Positions 1 to 6,060 of a DNA stretch of 7,565 nt are shown piece after piece. The stretch is from a bacterium (GTDB taxonomy: Bacteria; Verrucomicrobiota; Verrucomicrobiia; Opitutales; UBA953). Below the pieces are notes generated by a model. The model did not search any database. It was not told the DNA's origin and saw nothing but the letters and a program-made list of their open reading frames with translations. The DNA is taken from the NCBI GenBank assembly GCA_009926645.1, contig RFOO01000041.1, positions 1 through 7,565 of the forward strand, written 5' to 3'. The position numbers and the translations under genes were made by a program. How positions within the stretch are numbered: position 1 is the first letter of the stretch; each line of letters starts with the position of its first letter.

Positions 1-1186
1 CCTCGCTGCCAATAAAACAGCCATTGAGCAAACCGCAGCTAAGCCTGCTGGAATTGAGCGCAAAGCCTTACCTGAAAAAGCACCGAAAGATGAGCAGTGG
101 ATTTCTCCTTTCGGAAAGCTAACAACCAAGGCCATGGATGCTTCGATTGCTGCCGCTCCAACACCTGAAGCCAAAGCTGAACTCGAAGCCCAGAAGAAGC
201 CCTATTCTCTTCTTTACACCTACTCTCTCATTATCGCCTTGGTTTGTGGTACGGCTGGTTTACCGCACATCTTGGTTCGATTCTATACCAACCCTGATGG
301 TGTCGCCGCAAAACGTACCACGATGTGGGTTATGATTCTGATTGGTGTGTTTTATGTCTTCCCTCCAGTTTATGGAGTAATTGGACGTTCTCTTTCTCCT
401 GAACTCTACGCAGCCGTTGGTGCAAAGGGAACAGACAAAGTCGTCCTAGAACTTCCGACACTACTTGCTGGAAAAGACCATGCCTTACTGGGATCGATTC
501 TGTCGGGCATCACTTGCGCAGGAGCCTTCGCTGCGTTCATGTCCACTTTCTCTGGCTTACTCGTCTCCATGACGGGTGCTTTGGCCCACGATGTTTACGG
601 TCGAATCCTGAAACCCGACTCCACTCCTGAACAGCGCCTGCGTGCTTTCAAATGGGCAGCGATTCTCATTGGCACTGTTTCTATTCTTCTAGGCATGCAA
701 GTCGAAGCGTTGGAAATCAACTTCATGGTTGGCCAAGCTTTCGCCATCGCAGCAGCGAGCTACTTCCCTCTTCTATTCATGAGTGTCTGGTGGCGTGGTA
801 TGACCATGAAAGGGGCGGCCGCTGGAATGCTCGGAGGCGGCATCACAGCTCTCATTGCCATCTCATTTACCTCGATTTCCGATGTGGCAGCAGCTGGTGC
901 GAAAAAATTAACCGATGCCGCTCAAGTGGCAGTATACTGGTCAGAACGTCCCATTGCGAGTAACATCAAGCAATTCTGGATTGATCATCCCCTCGCTCGA
1001 ATCCTCTGCGAGCAACCAGCCATCTGGGCTGTACCACTATCAATCACCCTCATGATTGTTGTCTCGAAGGCCACCGCGAAGACTATTCCCAGCGATGTAC
1101 GCATGAAGATGCTGGTTTTACACGCGCCGGAGGCTCTCGGACTCAAGCAAGAGTATATTAAAGAACACGAAGGTTTAGGCCACTAA
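1..1186 (+). CDS. Sodium:solute symporter, ActP-like (acetate/monocarboxylate type), 5' truncated by window edge
   Basis: The reading frame is open from base 2, so the gene starts outside the window. The ATG at 134 is internal, not the start. The 394 visible residues match the C-terminal two thirds of the SSS family (LeuT fold, Na+-driven uptake of acetate-like acids across the inner membrane). Visible signatures are the GTAGLPHILVRFYT helix, FMSTFSGLLVSMTGALAHDVYGR (Na+-site helix followed by the cytoplasmic HDxY motif) and FMVGQAFAIAAASYFP. About seven membrane helices can be picked out, and the tail is short and hydrophilic, ending in GLGH. A charged, Ala/Lys/Glu-rich insert before the GTAGLPH helix (roughly visible residues 1-65) is longer than in E. 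coli ActP. The stop at 1184-1186 is followed by a 49-bp gap with no clear terminator. Family assignment is confident; acetate as the actual substrate is inferred from similarity to ActP. Confidence 0.9.
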   Translation, partial: LAANKTAIEQTAAKPAGIERKALPEKAPKDEQWISPFGKLTTKAMDASIAAAPTPEAKAELEAQKKPYSLLYTYSLIIALVCGTAGLPHILVRFYTNPDGVAAKRTTMWVMILIGVFYVFPPVYGVIGRSLSPELYAAVGAKGTDKVVLELPTLLAGKDHALLGSILSGITCAGAFAAFMSTFSGLLVSMTGALAHDVYGRILKPDSTPEQRLRAFKWAAILIGTVSILLGMQVEALEINFMVGQAFAIAAASYFPLLFMSVWWRGMTMKGAAAGMLGGGITALIAISFTSISDVAAAGAKKLTDAAQVAVYWSERPIASNIKQFWIDHPLARILCEQPAIWAVPLSITLMIVVSKATAKTIPSDVRMKMLVLHAPEALGLKQEYIKEHEGLGH

Positions 1187-1235
1187 GGTCTAATAACCCT
1201 CTTCTTAGCCGGAGATATCCGAGCCAAACCCAAAC

Positions 1236-1607
1236 TTGAAACTTGGAAGTCTCAAGCGGTGGGTCTTTGCTATTCGAGTGAATAAGAACCTAAGAGACGA
1301 CGACTACACCAGCCGGTCCTCGATTCCGATTTTTGCCATCGCTCTGTCAATCGTCGCTCTCGTCTCGAGCATACTCATGTCATATCGAGGTGCCACGGTT
1401 TATCTTGGCCTGGACACAGATCCCTACGGACGTGACATCATGGTGGGCACATCGGTGGGCATTCCTATGGCGATTGCTGGTGCCATCAGTGCTTACCTTG
1501 CCGGACAGGATCAATCTAAAGGATTACTGCGCTCACTCGCTTACGGTCTTCTTGTCGCCAACCTGCTTGTTCCCTGTGCTTGGGGTATCGTCGTCCTGAT
1601 GAAATAA
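1236..1607 (+). CDS. Small three-helix membrane protein of unknown function
   Basis: I do not recognise this family. The frame is open from the stop codon at 1206 to the TAA at 1605. No ATG lies before the first hydrophobic helix, so the start must be non-ATG: TTG at 1236 (123 residues) or GTG at 1278 (109 residues). Neither has a well-placed Shine-Dalgarno sequence; the ATG at 1377 would delete the first helix. Three hydrophobic segments are evident: IPIFAIALSIVALVSSILM, IMVGTSVGIPMAIAGAISAYLAG, and SLAYGLLVANLLVPCAWGIVVLM at the C-terminus. A polar loop containing DTDPYGRD separates helices 1 and 2. The stop is one base before the hemC ATG, so the two are almost certainly co-transcribed. 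That suggests, but does not show, a link to tetrapyrrole synthesis. Coding is supported by composition and tight packing; the start is uncertain. Confidence 0.7.
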   Translation: MKLGSLKRWVFAIRVNKNLRDDDYTSRSSIPIFAIALSIVALVSSILMSYRGATVYLGLDTDPYGRDIMVGTSVGIPMAIAGAISAYLAGQDQSKGLLRSLAYGLLVANLLVPCAWGIVVLMK

Positions 1608-1608
1608 A

Positions 1609-2408
1609 ATGCCTAAAACACTCATCATCGTCACACGCGGTAGCCCCTTAGCCTTACAACAAGCGCAGGATGCCGCTCGCAATATTGAGCAAACTTTACA
1701 TCTAAAAACAGAAACGCGCATACTGACGACGACGGGAGATCGCCAAGCTACTTGGTCGCTCGAAAAACAAGGTGGCAAAGGACTCTTCACCGCCGAACTC
1801 GAGCAAGCTCTTTTGAAAGGCGAAGCTGATGTCGCCATCCATAGTGCGAAAGATTTGCCAACGGAAATGCCCGCTGGCTTGGCCATTGCCTCCTGCTTGG
1901 CTCGCCAAGACCCGCGCGATGTCTTGGTCAGACAGAAAACAATCCTTACACCGAACATCATCGCCACACTGAACTCCGCGGAAACGTTGATACCCGCCTG
2001 AAAAAAATCGCTCAAGGTGAAGCCGAGGCTTCGTACCTTGCGGCCTCTGGACTGAATCGTTTAGGAATAACCCACTGGGAGGGTCTCTGTTTTGAGCCAG
2101 TTGAGGTAAGCAAAATGGTACCTGCAGCCGGCCAGGGTGCTGTCGCAATTCAATGCCGACAAACCGAGGTCAGCCGTTTCTTGCAAGTGGGGTGTGCGCA
2201 AACCTTTTTTGCCGTAAATGTGGAGCGACTGTTTCTTCGTAAATTAGGCGAAGGATGTCATACCGCCTTTGCCTGTCACTACGCCCAGCAAAAAATTTTC
2301 CTCTACCGCGCGGATTTTGGGTATCGCGAGTTTACTTTTCCTGTGAAGGATTTGACCGCGGCTGACTCTTTAGCAGATTCTATTTTAGCCCAGTTATTAC
2401 CTCGTTAA
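1609..2408 (+). pseudogene. hemC: Hydroxymethylbilane synthase (porphobilinogen deaminase), disrupted by an internal deletion and frameshift
   Basis: HemC condenses four porphobilinogens into hydroxymethylbilane in the cytosol, using a covalent dipyrromethane cofactor. The first frame (1609-2001) gives a normal N-terminal half: TRGSPLAL, GGKGLFTAELE, and HSAKDLPTEMP with K81 and D82 matching the E. coli K83/catalytic D84 pair, then DPRDVLV and PNIIAT. It then runs out of frame to a premature stop. The rest of the gene resumes in another frame at about 1971-1974 with ELRGNVDTRL, AASGLNRLGI and PAAGQGAVAIQCR. LGEGC follows, whose Cys (2256-2258) corresponds to the cofactor-attachment cysteine. 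The segment that should join IAT to LRGN, about 20 residues with the G[TS]S(x)RR substrate-binding arginines, is absent: only 5 nt remain where about 60 are expected. The start follows the upstream stop by one base; hemD begins 2 bp after this stop. As written the product cannot be functional. Assembly error is possible. Confidence 0.9.
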
Positions 2409-2410
2409 TC

Positions 2411-3199
2411 ATGTCTAAACTCCCTTTACGCGATCGACATATCATTCTCACTCGTCCCGAAGGACGAAGTGCTGAGTGGAAGTCGATTTTAATGGAAGCC
2501 GGAGCTTCCGTAGCCGAATTGCCACTCATCGAAATCTCGTTTGAACCCGATGCGATTGTTCTAACCGAGGTTTTTGAGGGGATTGGAGAGTATGATTGGC
2601 TCATCTTTACTAGCCCGAATGGGGTGCGCGGTTTTTTTGACCGTTTCTTCGAAAGATTTGCCGACATTCGCTCGATTGGTGGCATGAAGATTGCCTGCGT
2701 AGGTCCAGCAACCGAAAAAGCGGTCCGTTCTTACCACTTGGAACCTGATGTGACCTCGGAACAAGCCGATGCCCTTTCACTCGGTCAAAAACTGACCAGC
2801 AGTTTCGATATTGAGAACCAGAAAATCTTGCTCGCCACTGGTAACCTCAACTCTCCTGAACTCGCCTCCCTCTTACTCGATCAAGGTATGGCCATCGTTG
2901 ATACGCTGAAAGTTTATGCAACGGAGGAACGTCCAGTGACCGAGTCACCCGAAGCCGCAGAATTTCGTCGGCGCGGTGCAGATGCGATTGTTTTTGCCAG
3001 CCCTTCAGCGGTTGAATCGTTCATTCATCAAGCCGCCTCACTTCGGCCAGAGGCAGGGGCACGCCAGCCCCGTGCGGTTGCAATCGGACAAACTACCGCA
3101 GAGACGATTAAACGTTCTGGCATTCCATTAGCAGCCACAGCCAGTGCTCCCACTGCCAAAGCGATTCGCGACGCCATCATCGAAGCTCTGCAGCCATGA
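2411..3199 (+). CDS. hemD: Uroporphyrinogen-III synthase
   Basis: HemD cyclises hydroxymethylbilane with inversion of ring D to give uroporphyrinogen III, the branch point to haem, cobalamin and sirohaem; it is a soluble cytosolic enzyme. The 262 residues are full length for the family. The N-terminal half shows RHIILTRPEGRS (residues 9-20), LIFTSPNGVRGFF (64-76), MKIACVGPATEKAV (92-105) and ADALSLGQKL (119-128). The second lobe shows ILLATGNLNSPELASLLLDQG (139-159), KVYAT, DAIVFASPSAVESF (191-204) and AVAIGQTTAETIKRSG (222-237). HemD enzymes diverge strongly in sequence, but this order of motifs is characteristic. The ATG lies 2 bp after the hemC stop, and the stop overlaps the trpF start. 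Unlike its neighbour hemC, it is intact. Confidence 0.93.
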   Translation: MSKLPLRDRHIILTRPEGRSAEWKSILMEAGASVAELPLIEISFEPDAIVLTEVFEGIGEYDWLIFTSPNGVRGFFDRFFERFADIRSIGGMKIACVGPATEKAVRSYHLEPDVTSEQADALSLGQKLTSSFDIENQKILLATGNLNSPELASLLLDQGMAIVDTLKVYATEERPVTESPEAAEFRRRGADAIVFASPSAVESFIHQAASLRPEAGARQPRAVAIGQTTAETIKRSGIPLAATASAPTAKAIRDAIIEALQP

Positions 3200-3846
3200 T
3201 TGGTTCCACCCGAGTCAAAGTTTGTGGCATCACTCATACGGCCGATGCCGCCATTGCTTGTGATTGCGGCGCCGATTTTATTGGCGTCAATGTTTGGCCT
3301 GGCTCGCCTCGCTTCGTTAAACCCGAGCAGCGAAAATCTTTGTTGCGCGAAATTCCTGAGTCTAAACGCGTTGCTGTGGCGGTTAATCCCACGGTGAGCG
3401 ATGCCGCTTCACTCATCGCCGAAGGTTTTGCTATCCTACAAATTCATTTTGATCCAACGACCAAAGCTTGCGACGTCGAAGCCATCTCCCAAAAAATAGG
3501 ACCATCCCGTCTTTGGCTGGCACCTAAACTCCCCGATGGTGCGACATGGCCCAAAGAAATCTTACCTTTAGCCGATACCTTTTTACACGATGCTCATGCC
3601 AAAGACTCTTTTGGAGGCACTGGTAAGTTAGCCGACTGGAATCGCTTTAAGACGCTCAAAAACACACACTCAGACAAAACCTGGATTCTTGCAGGGGGGT
3701 TAAGTCCACAGAATCTAAAGGGGGCTTTAGAGGCCTCGGCAGACTTTATTGACCTAAATAGCGGGGTTGAACTCTCTCCAGGCCTGAAATCTGCCGAAAA
3801 ACTGGCCGAAGTCAGAGTCCTCTTGCTTAATTATAAGCAAACATAA
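3196..3846 (+). CDS. trpF: Phosphoribosylanthranilate isomerase
   Basis: TrpF converts N-(5'-phosphoribosyl)anthranilate to the carboxyphenylamino-deoxyribulose phosphate in tryptophan synthesis, on a cytosolic (beta/alpha)8 barrel. The 216-residue product carries VKVCGIT near the N-terminus (C10, the catalytic general base). GADFIGVNVWPGSPRFV follows (25-41), then LHDAHAKDSFGGTG (130-143) with D132 as the expected general acid. The C-terminal phosphate-binding strands ILAGGLSPQNL (164-174) and IDLNSGVELSPGLK (185-198) are present. The usual QLHG motif is altered to LQIHFD (81-86). The ATG overlaps the hemD stop as ATGA, so translation is probably coupled. The association with haem genes rather than trp genes is unusual, but the enzyme assignment is clear. 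Confidence 0.94.
   Translation: MIGSTRVKVCGITHTADAAIACDCGADFIGVNVWPGSPRFVKPEQRKSLLREIPESKRVAVAVNPTVSDAASLIAEGFAILQIHFDPTTKACDVEAISQKIGPSRLWLAPKLPDGATWPKEILPLADTFLHDAHAKDSFGGTGKLADWNRFKTLKNTHSDKTWILAGGLSPQNLKGALEASADFIDLNSGVELSPGLKSAEKLAEVRVLLLNYKQT
3823..3840. promoter_or_regulatory. Inverted repeat, candidate activator-binding site upstream of the sigma-54 promoter
   Basis: TTGCTTA (3823-3829) and TAAGCAA (3834-3840) are perfect 7-bp inverted arms around ATTA. The dyad lies within the last codons of trpF and is centred about 41 bp upstream of the -24 element of the glnB promoter, near -65 from the predicted start. The TGC-N10-GCA outline resembles the two-fold NtrC site layout (TGC-N11-GCA in enterics) but is not a consensus match. 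It is closer to the promoter than typical enhancers and only one copy is seen. The regulatory role is inference; the repeat may be fortuitous. Confidence 0.3.
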
Positions 3847-3870
3847 ATTGTCACAGGGGTGTCTAAGACT

Positions 3871-3886
3871 TGGCACGGCCTTTGCA
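3871..3886 (+). promoter_or_regulatory. Sigma-54 (RpoN) promoter of the PII gene
   Basis: The sequence TGGCACG-GCCT-TTGCA matches the sigma-54 consensus TGGCAC(G/A)-N4-TTGC(A/T) at every defined position. The invariant GG (3872-3873) and GC (3884-3885) have the required 10-bp separation. Transcription would start near 3896-3898, about 40 nt before the glnB ATG. It lies in the only sizeable gap between trpF and the PII gene and points at it. Sigma-54 dependence implies an enhancer-binding activator such as NtrC and induction under nitrogen limitation, as known for glnK/glnA promoters in other bacteria. Confidence 0.88.
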
Positions 3887-3935
3887 TTAGAGGACTTGCT
3901 CAACCACAAACCCAAACTAAACTAAAACCACTACT

Positions 3936-4274
3936 ATGAAGCTCGTCGTCGCCATCATCAAACCCTTCAAACTCGAAGAAGTGAAGGACGCTCTCGCCGA
4001 AATCGGCATTGAGGGTATGACCGTCACTGAAGTCAAAGGTTTCGGCCGTCAAAAAGGACACACGGAAATTTACCGTGGTTCCGAATACACGGTTGATTTC
4101 TTACCCAAGGTGAAAATCGAAGCGGCCGTGGCCGATGAACAGGTCGAGAAGGCTATCGCTACTATTTCCAAAGCTGCTCATACTGGCAAAATTGGCGACG
4201 GAAAGATTTTCGTACTCGGCTTGTCCGACGTCGTTCGTATCCGCACCGGTGAGCGTGGCAGTGCTGCCATCTAA
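3936..4274 (+). CDS. glnB: Nitrogen regulatory protein PII
   Basis: PII is a cytosolic trimeric signalling protein that reads ATP/ADP and 2-oxoglutarate and adjusts nitrogen-assimilation enzymes, transporters and kinases. The 112-residue length is exact for the family. It opens with MKLVVAIIKPFKLEEVK. The T-loop carries FGRQKGHTEIYRG with Y46, then EYTVDFLPK with Y51, the uridylylation tyrosine of proteobacterial PII. The B-loop is TGKIGDGKIFV, followed by the C-terminal VVRIRTGERG. Asp54 in the T-loop is the GlnB-type residue (E. coli GlnK has Asn), but the sigma-54 promoter is more typical of glnK, so the paralogue name is uncertain. No Shine-Dalgarno sequence precedes the ATG. The gene is flanked by its own promoter and terminator, so it is probably monocistronic; there is no adjacent amtB or glnA. 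Confidence 0.95.
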   Translation: MKLVVAIIKPFKLEEVKDALAEIGIEGMTVTEVKGFGRQKGHTEIYRGSEYTVDFLPKVKIEAAVADEQVEKAIATISKAAHTGKIGDGKIFVLGLSDVVRIRTGERGSAAI

Positions 4275-4294
4275 TTCAACAACCCCAGGTTGAA
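4275..4294 (+). repeat. Short hairpin just after glnB stop
   Basis: TTCAAC (4275-4280) pairs with GTTGAA (4289-4294) around an 8-nt loop; CAACC/GGTTG is an alternative pairing of the same bases. It has no T-tract of its own and sits 4 nt before the terminator stem, so it may protect the 3' end or act with that terminator. Confidence 0.35.
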
Positions 4295-4298
4295 CATC

Positions 4299-4332
4299 AA
4301 GGGCGACCCAACGGTCGCCCTTTTTGTTTTTT
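4299..4332 (+). terminator. Rho-independent terminator of glnB
   Basis: A perfect 8-bp GC-rich stem, GGGCGACC (4301-4308) with GGTCGCCC (4313-4320), closes a CAAC tetraloop. It extends by two A-T pairs and is followed by TTTTTGTTTTTT. The placement 25 bp after the PII stop isolates that gene from the peptide-binding lipoprotein gene downstream. Confidence 0.92.
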
Positions 4333-4366
4333 CTGCTGAAGTTCCAATCGGTTTAGACGGCTTGCC

Positions 4367-4395
4367 TTGCGCTCTCCTCCGACAGGGGCTATAGG
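4367..4395 (+). promoter_or_regulatory. Weak candidate sigma-70 promoter before the lipoprotein gene
   Basis: TTGCGC (4367-4372) and TATAGG (4390-4395) are separated by 17 bp. Matches are only 3/6 and 4/6. A new promoter is expected here because a strong terminator lies just upstream. If this one is used, the start would fall at or next to the ATG at 4402, giving a leaderless or nearly leaderless mRNA. Confidence 0.25.
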
Positions 4396-4401
4396 ATTGT
4401 C

Positions 4402-6048
4402 ATGCATGCAACCCGCCTGCGTTTAACGCTTTGCTTGATGAGCCTTATTGTCTGCTTGGCCGGCTGTGGCCCGCAAGAGGATACCGCTACCCGCAAAGCC
4501 CGCGAAGGCGTGTTAGTCATCAATAATTCTGCTGAACCATCCAGCCTGGACCCCCAGCAAATTACGGGACTCCTCGAAGCCCGAATTGTCTCGGGATTGT
4601 TTGAGGGACTGATGATCTACAATCCTGTAACCCTCGAGCCAATGCCCGGGGTTGCCGAAAGTTGGTCAAGTTCTGCCGACGGCAAAGTATGGACTTTTAA
4701 GCTTCGGCCTACGGCACGCTGGTCGAACGGCGACCCGGTTCTTTCTTCCGATTTTCTTTTTAGTTACGAACGCATGCTCACCCCGAGTTTTGGAGCCGAA
4801 TACGCTTCGATGCTCCATGGAGTTCGCGGAGCTAAGGATTTTAATACCGGAAAAATTAAAGATTTCTCTCGAGTGGGGTTCAAAGCGCCCGACCCGCACA
4901 CCTTTGTTATCGAACTGGAAAACCCTATCCCCTACTTCTTGCAATTAATATGCCACAGCAGCTGGCTACCCGTACACCCCTCGACCATTTTAAAGTTTGG
5001 GAAAATGGATACGATGAACACTCCCTGGACACGGCCTGGCTCACTCGTTGGTAACGGCGCCTTTCAACTAAATGCATGGGAGGTCGCTCGCCAAATTGTC
5101 ATTAAGAAAAACCCCTATTATTGGAATGAAAAGCAAGTCGCTCTTCAAGGAGTAGAGTTTCGCACCATTACCGATATGTTCGCCGAAGAACGTGCTTTCC
5201 GCGGTGGTGAACTGCATCTCACGGGTTCAGTGCCCCCCTATAAAATCGTTCAACTCAAAGAACAGAATTCACCCTACCTTCGCCTAGATACTTTTTTATC
5301 TGTTTCATTTATCCGAATTAATACGGCGGTTGAAAAGAATGAGCCCGTCAGAAAAGCCCTTTCTGATGCTCGAGTACGCCAAGCTTTGGGCATGGTCATC
5401 GACCGGCAAAAAATTGCGGAAAGAGTACTCAGAGCGGGAGAAATACCAGCCTATCATCTGACCCCTCCAGGAACGGGAGGCTTCACGGCGCGTTCGCAAT
5501 GGAGTCAAGATGCCAAGGAAGCTCGCCGTCTTTTAGCCGAAGCCGGCTATCCCGATGGTCGAGGATTTCCAAAATTGGAATACCTTTTCAACACTTCTGA
5601 AAGTTCGCAATTAGCCGCTCAAGCCTACCAAGAAATGTGGCGACAACAACTTGGTATCCAAGTGGAGTTACGAAATCTGGACTGGAAAGTTTATTTGAGC
5701 GCCCTGCATAAAGGAGACTACCAACTCGCCCGTTCAGCGTGGACTGGAGATTACAATGACCCCAATACCTTTTTAGAAATGTTCATTACGGGCAATGAAC
5801 TCAATCAAACGAATTGGAGTGATGCAGAGTACGATCGACTCATTGGTGCCGCTGCGAAAGAAACCCGCCCCTTCGAGCGCCAAGAAATCTTCCAGCAAGC
5901 TGAAATACATCTTCGTGAAGGGGCCCCCATTATTCCCATCGTTTTTAATAAAAATAAATTCCTGATTCGACCCGAGGTACAAGGATGGTATCCCAATCTC
6001 CTCGACGAACACCCCCTGCGAGCGGTACGACTCGTCCCCTCCCCTTAA
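4402..6048 (+). CDS. Oligopeptide ABC transporter substrate-binding lipoprotein (OppA type, SBP family 5)
   Basis: This is the extracytoplasmic peptide receptor of an ABC importer, anchored as a lipoprotein. A short basic N-terminus and hydrophobic stretch lead to the lipobox LAGC, with Cys22 as the acylated residue. The mature protein opens with a typical SBP_bac_5 start (NNSAEPSSLDPQQ, residues 41-53). The family signature region AESWSSSADGKVWTFKLRP follows (85-103), with WSNGDPVLSSDFLFSYERML (107-126). Later hallmarks are GNGAFQL (217-223), ARVRQALGMVIDR (323-335), AWTGDYNDPNTFLEMF (446-461) and a terminal PIIPIVFNKNKF (509-520). At 548 residues it is full length. AGGA at 4393-4396, 5 nt before the ATG, is a plausible Shine-Dalgarno sequence. 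No permease or ATPase genes follow, so it must use components encoded elsewhere. The exact substrate (oligopeptide, murein peptide or other) cannot be told from sequence. Confidence 0.94.
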   Translation: MHATRLRLTLCLMSLIVCLAGCGPQEDTATRKAREGVLVINNSAEPSSLDPQQITGLLEARIVSGLFEGLMIYNPVTLEPMPGVAESWSSSADGKVWTFKLRPTARWSNGDPVLSSDFLFSYERMLTPSFGAEYASMLHGVRGAKDFNTGKIKDFSRVGFKAPDPHTFVIELENPIPYFLQLICHSSWLPVHPSTILKFGKMDTMNTPWTRPGSLVGNGAFQLNAWEVARQIVIKKNPYYWNEKQVALQGVEFRTITDMFAEERAFRGGELHLTGSVPPYKIVQLKEQNSPYLRLDTFLSVSFIRINTAVEKNEPVRKALSDARVRQALGMVIDRQKIAERVLRAGEIPAYHLTPPGTGGFTARSQWSQDAKEARRLLAEAGYPDGRGFPKLEYLFNTSESSQLAAQAYQEMWRQQLGIQVELRNLDWKVYLSALHKGDYQLARSAWTGDYNDPNTFLEMFITGNELNQTNWSDAEYDRLIGAAAKETRPFERQEIFQQAEIHLREGAPIIPIVFNKNKFLIRPEVQGWYPNLLDEHPLRAVRLVPSP

Positions 6049-6060
6049 TTGATTCCTTCC

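Noticed and set aside
134..1186. ATG at 134 as the start of the symporter gene
   Set aside because: The same frame is open back to base 2 and the residues before 134 continue the charged insert of the transporter, so the ATG is internal.
1187..1235. Terminator or promoter between the symporter and the small membrane protein gene
   Set aside because: No stem with a T-tract and no recognisable -35/-10 pair could be found in this gap.
1533..2148. Long minus-strand open frames of 148 and 160 codons across hemC
   Set aside because: They have no family resemblance and lie opposite well-conserved HemC motifs; they are shadows of the coding strand.
1971..2408. A separate small gene starting at ATG 2115
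   Set aside because: The frame runs back to about 1971 and reads as the C-terminal half of HemC; the ATG is an internal Met in the KMVPAAGQG motif.
3823..3846. Inverted repeat at the trpF end as an intrinsic terminator
   Set aside because: The stem is AT-rich and no T-tract follows, so termination is unlikely; kept only as a weak regulatory candidate.
6049..6060. TTG at 6049 as the HPP gene start
   Set aside because: It directly follows the lipoprotein stop and adds only four residues before an ATG at 6061, which is the more ordinary start.
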